Assembly (NCBI GenBank): GCA_017536105.1
Contig: JAFXRZ010000006.1
Span: 124,001 to 188,000, forward strand
Origin: Ruminococcus sp.
GTDB taxonomy: Bacteria > Bacillota_A > Clostridia > Oscillospirales > Ruminococcaceae
Direction of reading: 5' to 3'
Length of the DNA: 64,000 nt
Under the pieces are notes generated by a model that was not told the DNA's origin, did not search any database, and saw only the letters and a program-made list of their open reading frames with translations. Below are positions 58,299 through 64,000 of the stretch, one piece after another; the stretch's first letter is position 1, and each line of letters begins with the position of its first letter. The translations under genes and the position numbers were made by a program.

Positions 58299-60683
58299 TT
58301 ATTTCAGTTCGACGATCGTTACGCCGTCTTCGCCTTCGCCGTACAAGCCGCGGCGGGCACTTTTAACGTGGGGGTGACGGTTGAGGCTCGCTCTGACAGC
58401 GTTTTTAAGAGCGCCTGTTCCCTTTCCGTGAATTATCGTAACTATGCCGACGCCTGAAAGATAAGCGGCGTCAAGGAAATTATCCACTTCGTAAACGCCT
58501 TCGTCTGCCGTGTATCCGCGGATATCGAGCTCGGTCTGTATCTTTCTTGTGGCTCGGCTCTCAACGCCTTTGGTCGATACTCCCGATGTCTTTTTTTTCT
58601 GCTTTTCGACTTTTGGCTTTTCGATGAGCCTGAGCTTTGAGGCCTGGACTTTCGTTTTCATCACTCCGACCTGAACGAAGCAGATACCCTTGTCGTCGGG
58701 GACGGAAACGAGTATAGCCTGTCTGCCGGTGTCGGTCATCAGGACTTTGTCGCCTTTTTTGAGCGGCCTCGGAAGTTCGTAGCCTTCGTTGCTGCCTTCT
58801 GAAACAGGGTCAGCTTCCTCATACAGCTTGTTCATGACACCGCGCTGCATCTGTCTTGCTTTTAATGCCCGGTCGGAGAAATCATGTGCGTCTTTTTCTT
58901 TTCTAAGCTTTTCAAGCTCGTCGATAAGAGCCTGAGACTCTCTCTGTACCCTGTTGACAATTTCGGAGGAACGAAGCCTTGCCTTTTCAAGCTCGTCTTC
59001 TTTCTGGCGGTTGAGCTTATCCCGCTCTTCCTGGAGCTGCCGGCGAAGCCGCTGTGCCTCAGCTTTTTCCTTTGAAACAACGGCGTTGTTCTCTTCAAGC
59101 TGGCGCCTTGTGTTTTCAAGGCGGTCTATGACCTGCTCAAAATGCTTGTTTTCCTCGGAGACGAGCTTCTTGGCGTGAGAGATTATCTCCTCGGGAACAC
59201 CGAGCTTCTGGGAGATAGCAAAGGCGTTTGACCTTCCGGGAGTGCCGATGACCAATTTGTAGGTCGGCGTGAAATGCTCGATGTCAAATTCACAGGAGGC
59301 ATTCTCAACGTCGTCTTTTTCAAGAGCGAACATTTTAAGCTCCTGATAGTGGGTGGTCGTGACAATGGAAGCGCCTTTCCTTTGCAGGGCTTCGATAATT
59401 GACACAGCAAGTGCTGCACCTTCGATAGGATCTGTGCCGGAGCCAAGCTCGTCAAGAAGCACAAGACTTGAGCTGTCGGCGATATCGAGGATGTCGGTTA
59501 TCGCGTTGATATGGGAAGAAAACGTGGAAAGGCTTTCCTCGATAGACTGCTTGTCGCCTATGTCAACAAGGATGTTTTTGTAGATGCAGATGCTGGAACC
59601 GTCGCTTGCGGGGATAAGCAGACCGCACATGGTCATAGCCGTGAGAAGTCCCACGGTCTTGAGGACGACGGTCTTTCCTCCTGTGTTGGGGCCTGTGATT
59701 ATAAGCGTGTTGTAATCCTCACCGAGGCGGAAGTTTATGGGAACGACAGTCGATGCGTCTATAAGGGGGTGCCTTGCTTTGTTAAGTATTATACGGTTTT
59801 CGTCGTTTATCTCGGGAACGGCTGCGTTCATTCTTGCTGCAAGCTCTGCCTTGGAGAAATATACATTCAGCTGTACTGCTGCATTGTAGCCTGAAACAAG
59901 CTGTTCTCCGAAGGCTGCGCACTCGGCAGAAAGCTCCATTATAATGCGGTGTATCTCCTCGACTTCCCTGCCCTGCAATATCCTGATATCGTTGTTTGCT
60001 TCGACTACGGCAGCTGGCTCGATGAACAGCGTTGAGCCGGAGGACGATGTATCGTGGACAAAGCCGTTGACCTGTCCCTTGAACTCGCTTTTTACCGGCA
60101 GGACGAATCTGCCGTCTCTTATCGTTACGATAGCCTCCTGCAAGTATTTCTGCACGGATGAGCTTTTGATCATTTTGTCGAGGGATTCTCTTATCTTTGT
60201 TTCGCTGTGCCTTATCTTCCGGCGGATAGATGCCAGCTCCGGACTTGCGTCGTCGGCAAGGGTCTCGCTGTCGATTATGGCGGCTTCGAGCTTTGAATAG
60301 AGGTATTTGTTCGGGAACAGGCTCTCAAAAAGATAGCTGAGCTCATTTTCCTCCTCGCCAGTTTTGTCGAACCAGTCGCAAAGGCCTGATATCTGCATGA
60401 GCACGCGCTTTATCTCCAAAAGCTCGGAAAGAGAAAGGGCTGCGCCGGAATCTGCTCTTTTGACGGAATGGGTTATATCCTTGAAGCTGTAGAAGATGGG
60501 CGAAGCGTATTTTACCGTAAGCTCCAGAGCCAGGCTGGTTTTTGCTATCTCCGAGCGGACTGTATCTATATCCGTTGAAGGCTCTATGGCCTTTACAGCC
60601 TCGGCAGAAGCCTGATTAGAGCAAAGGGCAGCAAGAGATTCAAGTATTTTATGTAATTCAAGAGTTTTGTAATTGTTGTTCAA
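58299..60683 (-). CDS. mutS2: Endonuclease MutS2
   Basis: A 794-residue MutS2 (RqcU). The ATPase core has Walker A TGPNTGGKTVVLKTVG, LVLLDELGSGTDP and STFSSHINAITDIL; a long coiled coil (about 510-620) and a C-terminal Smr domain with ELDIRGYTADEGVYEV and TIIHGKGTGALKNAV (in part) follow. In Firmicutes the protein rescues collided ribosomes and also limits recombination. The start is TTG 60683, with AGGAG 9 bases upstream. It is the last gene of the phoH-recO-mutS2 series and lies 12 bp after recO. Confidence 0.94.
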   Translation of the reverse strand: MNNNYKTLELHKILESLAALCSNQASAEAVKAIEPSTDIDTVRSEIAKTSLALELTVKYASPIFYSFKDITHSVKRADSGAALSLSELLEIKRVLMQISGLCDWFDKTGEEENELSYLFESLFPNKYLYSKLEAAIIDSETLADDASPELASIRRKIRHSETKIRESLDKMIKSSSVQKYLQEAIVTIRDGRFVLPVKSEFKGQVNGFVHDTSSSGSTLFIEPAAVVEANNDIRILQGREVEEIHRIIMELSAECAAFGEQLVSGYNAAVQLNVYFSKAELAARMNAAVPEINDENRIILNKARHPLIDASTVVPINFRLGEDYNTLIITGPNTGGKTVVLKTVGLLTAMTMCGLLIPASDGSSICIYKNILVDIGDKQSIEESLSTFSSHINAITDILDIADSSSLVLLDELGSGTDPIEGAALAVSIIEALQRKGASIVTTTHYQELKMFALEKDDVENASCEFDIEHFTPTYKLVIGTPGRSNAFAISQKLGVPEEIISHAKKLVSEENKHFEQVIDRLENTRRQLEENNAVVSKEKAEAQRLRRQLQEERDKLNRQKEDELEKARLRSSEIVNRVQRESQALIDELEKLRKEKDAHDFSDRALKARQMQRGVMNKLYEEADPVSEGSNEGYELPRPLKKGDKVLMTDTGRQAILVSVPDDKGICFVQVGVMKTKVQASKLRLIEKPKVEKQKKKTSGVSTKGVESRATRKIQTELDIRGYTADEGVYEVDNFLDAAYLSGVGIVTIIHGKGTGALKNAVRASLNRHPHVKSARRGLYGEGEDGVTIVELK

Positions 60684-60694
60684 GCTCTCAACTC

Positions 60695-61450
60695 CTATAT
60701 TGATCTGTAGAAATCCAAAGTATCAAATTTGTCTTTGAAATGATATTTGACAAACTCCTCGGTGAAATTCGTTAGCTGTTTCTGGTAGCCCGGGGATATT
60801 TTAAGATTAAAAAGCCTGTCAAAATCCGTCAGGGCTATATGCCTGACGATATAGAGCATGGTCTTATCGAAGGCAAAAGTCAGCAGGCCTTCCTTGTTCT
60901 GGCAGCAGTTCTCGCACTCGATGTTCTCGCTGTAGAGATTGAAATACATCGTTTCGCTTTCGTAGGCGCAGCAATGCTTGCAGGCAAGGAGATCGGGACG
61001 CAGGCCATTTTCGCAAAGCAGCCTGAACTCGAAAAGGGATTTAAGGAATTCGATGTCTCTTTTTCCGTTGTTGATGAAGTAAAAAGTATTGAGCGCAAGG
61101 CGCATGATCTCGTTTTTATCGAAGGCCTGCACCCTTGAATAGAACAGCAGCTCGCAGAGATAAGCCGCAAGAGCCATTTTTTTGATATTGAGCCTGAGAT
61201 CGTAGAACATATTCTCGGCTTCGGCGCTGTCAAGGTAGAACTGCCTGTGATCTCCGCCTTTGCCGGGCTTTTCGTCGAGGCAGAGGGTTGAATAGGCATA
61301 AAGCTGTGTGGGTGAGGAATTCTTTTTGCTTTTCATCCCGCCGCGGACAAAAATGCAGATAACACCGTATTCCGCCGTCAGGGCATAGATGCATTTACTG
61401 CTTTCTCCCCTTGGCTCTTCGCGTATTATCAAGCCTTTCAATGTCAGCAT
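60695..61450 (-). CDS. recO: DNA repair protein RecO
   Basis: A 251-residue RecO: an N-terminal OB fold (LKGLIIREEPRGESSKCIYAL in part, GVICIFVRGGMKSKK) and a C-terminal helical domain with a zinc-binding Cys set (ACKHCCAYESE and IECENCCQ). RecO anneals DNA strands and loads RecA with RecF and RecR. GGCGGAGG precedes the ATG. It overlaps the small yqzL gene by 56 bp and is followed by mutS2 after 12 bp. Position beside era is conserved in Firmicutes. Confidence 0.94.
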   Translation of the reverse strand: MLTLKGLIIREEPRGESSKCIYALTAEYGVICIFVRGGMKSKKNSSPTQLYAYSTLCLDEKPGKGGDHRQFYLDSAEAENMFYDLRLNIKKMALAAYLCELLFYSRVQAFDKNEIMRLALNTFYFINNGKRDIEFLKSLFEFRLLCENGLRPDLLACKHCCAYESETMYFNLYSENIECENCCQNKEGLLTFAFDKTMLYIVRHIALTDFDRLFNLKISPGYQKQLTNFTEEFVKYHFKDKFDTLDFYRSI

Positions 61451-61529
61451 TTTGTTCAGCCTCCGCCGATCTTTTGTATTCCAGATAATCTTCTATTTTG
61501 CCTGTTGACAGAAATATTTCCCAAAGCAT
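61395..61529 (-). CDS. yqzL: YqzL family small protein
   Basis: A 44-residue protein too short for usual gene calls. It begins MLWEIFLSTGKIEDYLEYK, which is the YqzL pattern (W-x-x-F-x-x-T-G-x-I-x-x-Y-L), and has a charged C-terminal tail. AAAGGACTGATATC stands before ATG 61529. In Bacillus yqzL lies between era and recO, exactly as here. It overlaps the recO start by 56 bp in another frame. Its function is not known; the tail beyond the core is longer than usual because of the overlap. Confidence 0.85.
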   Translation of the reverse strand: MLWEIFLSTGKIEDYLEYKRSAEAEQNADIERLDNTRRAKGRKQ

Positions 61530-61592
61530 GATATCAGTCCTTTCGTGATTATTATGCTTTGGAGCAGTTCAGATATAAATGGTAATATATTC

Positions 61593-62489
61593 TCACAAGC
61601 CGAAGTTCCTTATAACACCTTCGCGGTTGCGCCAGCCTTCCTTTACCTTGACCCAGCACTGGAGGTTGACTTTGATGCGGAAAAAGCTTTCCAGCTCCTT
61701 CCTTGCCTCGGAGCCGATCTTTTGCAGCATTGCGCCTTTTTTGCCGATGATTATTCCCTTGTGGGATTCCTTCTCGCAGTAGATCGTTGCGGATACATCA
61801 AGGATAGGCTCGCCGCTCATATCGTCTCTTTCGTTTAAGGATTCTATGGCAACGGCTATGCCGTGTGGTATCTCTTCGTTCAGGCAATTCAGCGCTTTCT
61901 CTCTGATGAACTCCGCCATTATGACTTTTTCCGGCTGGTCTGTGAGCATATCGTCCGGGAAATAATGAGGTCCGGATGTAGCGAATTTATCTATCGCCTT
62001 GAATACGAGGTCTATCCCGTCGTTGTTCAGAACGCTTATGGGGATGACTTCGTCGAAATCGTATATAGCTGAATACTCGGCCAGTTTTTTCAGCAGCTCG
62101 GACTTGTCCTCAATAAGGTCGATCTTGTTTACGACAAGGATAACGTGAGCTCGCTTTGAAAGCTCGGCTACAAGGGATCTTTCGGCATCGGAGACGGTCT
62201 TGGTGCAGTCGGCTACGAGCAAAGCTATATCAAGCTCGGCAACGGAATCGTTTATTGTTTTTATCATGTGCTCGGAAAGCTTGTTGCGTGCCTTGTGCAT
62301 CCCGGGTGTATCCATGAAAACATACTGGGTCTCGTCTTTTGTCAGGACGCCTGTTATCTTTGTTCTTGTGGTCTGAGGCTTAGCGCTGACAGCTGCTATC
62401 TTTTCTCCGATAAGAGCATTCAGCAGCGAGGATTTCCCCACGTTAGGCCTGCCGACCATTGTTATAAAAGCATTTTTAGTCTTGCTCAT
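61593..62489 (-). CDS. era: GTPase Era
   Basis: A 298-residue Era. The GTPase domain has MVGRPNVGKSSLLNALIGEK (G1, in part), TTRTKITG, MDTPGMHKARN (G3) and VVNKIDL (G4); the C-terminal KH domain has AVAIESLNERD and IIIGKKGAMLQKIGSEAR (in part). It binds 16S rRNA and helps mature the 30S subunit. ATG 62489 is used because the conserved start is there and GGAAAG precedes it. It overlaps dgkA by 14 bp and is followed by yqzL after 63 bp. Confidence 0.95.
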   Translation of the reverse strand: MSKTKNAFITMVGRPNVGKSSLLNALIGEKIAAVSAKPQTTRTKITGVLTKDETQYVFMDTPGMHKARNKLSEHMIKTINDSVAELDIALLVADCTKTVSDAERSLVAELSKRAHVILVVNKIDLIEDKSELLKKLAEYSAIYDFDEVIPISVLNNDGIDLVFKAIDKFATSGPHYFPDDMLTDQPEKVIMAEFIREKALNCLNEEIPHGIAVAIESLNERDDMSGEPILDVSATIYCEKESHKGIIIGKKGAMLQKIGSEARKELESFFRIKVNLQCWVKVKEGWRNREGVIRNFGL

Positions 62490-62970
62490 TTTTCTTTCCC
62501 TTTCCGATAACAAATATAAATACAAACCAAAACACCGCCGACAAGACAAGCAGCACGAGCTTGAGCGGAGAGTCTGCGAAATATTCAAAGAGCCTTGTCC
62601 AGCCGTCGGCATCAGCAAAGAAAACAACTGCGATAACTACGGATACTATCGCCGAGCAAAGCACAGCTCCGGCAGCACAGTCCTTTGCTATGCCTGCGAG
62701 GCTGTCCCGCTCTTTTGTTTTCAGATCGACTGCGGCTTCGACAGCGGTGTTTATCATCTCGAGAGAGATAACAAGGCTTATCACAATATAGATAACAGCC
62801 CGCTCACTTTTTTCAAGCTCGAAAAAAGGCATTATCAACAAAACATAAAAAGCAGCGCAAAGATGTATCCTCATATTGCGCTCGCTTTTTATACAGTATA
62901 TTATTCCTTTGAATGCAAAACCAAAGCTTTTGAAAAGCTTTATAAAATCATTTTTTATGCTCATGTTCAT
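62476..62970 (-). CDS. dgkA: Diacylglycerol/undecaprenol kinase family membrane protein
   Basis: A 164-residue membrane kinase: FIKLFKSFGFAFKGIIYCI, ERNMRIH and the signature SLEMINTAVEAAVDL with Asn and Glu residues of the active site, four hydrophobic helices, and an extended C-terminal helix (LVLLVLSAVFWFVFIF). In Gram-positive bacteria the family phosphorylates undecaprenol. The start is among ATG 62970, 62964 and 62949; I give the longest. It overlaps ybeY by 23 bp and era by 14 bp. The C-terminus is about 30 residues longer than the E. coli protein. Confidence 0.9.
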   Translation of the reverse strand: MNMSIKNDFIKLFKSFGFAFKGIIYCIKSERNMRIHLCAAFYVLLIMPFFELEKSERAVIYIVISLVISLEMINTAVEAAVDLKTKERDSLAGIAKDCAAGAVLCSAIVSVVIAVVFFADADGWTRLFEYFADSPLKLVLLVLSAVFWFVFIFVIGKGKKNEQD

Positions 62971-63463
62971 CTATAACGAAAGTCTCGTCCTTGGAGATGC
63001 CGAGGCTTCCGAGTATCGCCTCTTCCTTTTCACGCATGATACGCTCTTCAAGCTTGCCGAGCTCGTGGTCGTAGCCCAGGAGATGCAGCATTGAATGAAC
63101 GGTAAGGAAGCCGATCTCTCTTTCAAGAGAATGACCGTATATCTCGGCCTGCTTCTGTGCCGTTTCGATTGAAATAACTATATCTCCCAGCAGATAGGCG
63201 CCTGTTTCAAGGTCCTGGTCGAAGCTGCCGTCCTCGCCGAGAGGGAACGAGAGAACGTCCGTGGGTCTGTCGATGTCTCTGAACTGCTTGTTCATCTCAT
63301 GAATCTGTTCGTCATCAACAAATGAAACGCTTATCTCGTAGCTGTCGGTGTAGTTTTCACTTGCAAGAACAGCGTGGCAGCATTTCCTGATAAGCAGCCT
63401 TATGCCTGTCGGGATCTTTACAGCATTCTGCTTGTTGGTGATAAGCACCTTAACCTTTCCCAT
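62948..63463 (-). CDS. ybeY: rRNA maturation endoribonuclease YbeY
   Basis: A 171-residue YbeY. The metal-binding motif is [16 protein letters not shown] (HxxxHxxGxxH), and [21 protein letters not shown] (in part RPTDVLSFP) is the other conserved block. It takes part in 16S rRNA 3'-end processing and ribosome quality control. ATG 63463 is chosen, with AAGGAAG before it. It overlaps phoH by 14 bp and dgkA by 23 bp. This order phoH-ybeY-dgkA-era is standard for Firmicutes. Confidence 0.95.
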   Translation of the reverse strand: MGKVKVLITNKQNAVKIPTGIRLLIRKCCHAVLASENYTDSYEISVSFVDDEQIHEMNKQFRDIDRPTDVLSFPLGEDGSFDQDLETGAYLLGDIVISIETAQKQAEIYGHSLEREIGFLTVHSMLHLLGYDHELGKLEERIMREKEEAILGSLGISKDETFVIDEHEHKK

Positions 63464-64000
63464 TTCGGTTTGCACTTCCTTTTTCATAGTATTTCTCATA
63501 AGCCCTGATTATATCCTGAACGAGCTTATGTCTGACAACGTCCTTTTCCGTAAATCTTACTATCTCGATATCGTCTATGCCCTTTAGAATCCTTGCGGCT
63601 TCGATAAGTCCCGACCTTCTTGAATCGGGCAGGTCTATCTGGGTTATATCTCCTGTAATGACTATTTTTGAATTGAAGCCGAGCCTTGTTAGGAACATCT
63701 TCATCTGCTCCGGTGTAGTGTTCTGAGCTTCGTCGAGGATGATATAAGCGTCATCAAGAGTCCTGCCTCGCATATACGCGAGAGGTGCAACTTCTATGCA
63801 GCCTCTTTCCTGCTGTCTTGCGAAGGTATCGGGCCCAAGCATCTCGAACAAAGCGTCATAAAGGGGCCGGAGATAGGGATCGACTTTATTCTGGAGATCG
63901 CCGGGAAGGAAGCCCAGCTTTTCTCCGGCTTCAACAGCAGGCCTTGTAAGGATTATCTTGTTTATCTCGTGAGCTCTGAAAGCCTTTACAGCCATCGCAA
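63450..64000 (-). CDS. phoH: PhoH family ATPase, 3' part
   Basis: The C-terminal 183 residues visible of a PhoH-like protein; the frame is open through the right edge, so the Walker A region lies outside the window. Visible features are [22 protein letters not shown] (in part [16 protein letters not shown]), [21 protein letters not shown] (part) with Walker B, and [11 protein letters not shown]. PhoH proteins are ATPases with RNA-related roles that are not fully understood. It overlaps ybeY by 14 bp and is upstream in the same operon. Confidence 0.93.
   Translation of the reverse strand, partial: AMAVKAFRAHEINKIILTRPAVEAGEKLGFLPGDLQNKVDPYLRPLYDALFEMLGPDTFARQQERGCIEVAPLAYMRGRTLDDAYIILDEAQNTTPEQMKMFLTRLGFNSKIVITGDITQIDLPDSRRSGLIEAARILKGIDDIEIVRFTEKDVVRHKLVQDIIRAYEKYYEKGSANRNGKG

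Noticed and set aside
62490..62627. N-terminal extension of Era
   Set aside because: It overlaps dgkA fully and lacks homology; the conserved start is at 62489.

Overview
The window reads as chromosomal DNA of a Gram-positive, low-to-moderate GC member of the Clostridia, most likely a Ruminococcus-like Oscillospiraceae. The evidence is a complete spoIIIAA-AH sporulation operon, the SCIFF ranthipeptide with its radical SAM maturase next to yajC and a TIGR04086 membrane protein, a SAM-I (S-box) riboswitch on metK, a GH3 beta-glucosidase, ThyX instead of ThyA, and Firmicutes gene orders (nusB-xseAB-ispA-dxs-tlyA-nadK-argR-recN and phoH-ybeY-dgkA-era-yqzL-recO). I see no rRNA, tRNA, CRISPR array, insertion sequence or prophage. 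The taxonomic call is inferred from gene content only.

Layout. 1-3.9 kb: 3' part of a protein mannosyltransferase-like gene, a GH3 glucosidase and a GNAT. 4-8.9 kb (minus): moxR-DUF58-transglutaminase operon. 9.1-13.8 kb: spoIIIA operon, divergent from moxR. 13.9-23.7 kb: Asp23-like gene, then a tightly overlapping housekeeping operon from nusB to recN. 23.7-29.2 kb: a second operon from thyX to a U32 protein. 29.2-30.3 kb: a Xer-type recombinase, divergent from lysA. 31.7-35.7 kb: a GHL10-type lipoprotein, yajC, TIGR04086, SCIFF peptide and SCIFF maturase. 35.7-41.1 kb (minus): a catalytically dead carboxypeptidase-like protein, a nuclease-like protein, a PrsA-like foldase and riboswitch-controlled metK. 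41.2-43.5 kb: an AT-rich orphan and a RelA/SpoT-type hydrolase fused to an APH-type kinase. 43.6-50 kb (minus): a beta-propeller protein with its ECF sigma factor, a CpsB-type phosphatase, a rhodanese lipoprotein, HIT, MBL and GNAT genes. 50.1-52.1 kb: a cytosolic LacI-type sensor fused to GGDEF. 52.1-55.8 kb (minus): a LexA-boxed operon of a UmuC-type polymerase, a methyltransferase-pyrophosphatase fusion, a SAP/DUF6434 protein and a YolD-like protein. 55.9-58.2 kb (minus): a potassium channel-like protein and a partner membrane protein. 58.3-64 kb (minus): mutS2, recO, yqzL, era, dgkA, ybeY and the 3' part of phoH.

How it fits together. Many genes are packed in ATGA-type overlaps, and most operons are headed by near-consensus sigma-A promoters with exactly 17 bp between -35 and -10. 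Several of these promoters decide start codons. The sections of most interest are the SOS cassette with its fused pyrophosphatase, the SCIFF locus with a seven-cysteine precursor and a palindrome around its putative -10, the RSH-hydrolase/kinase fusion, and a penicillin-binding-type protein that has lost all three catalytic motifs. No stretch longer than about 420 bases is without a gene. The longest, 40881-41299, holds the metK riboswitch and two divergent promoters.
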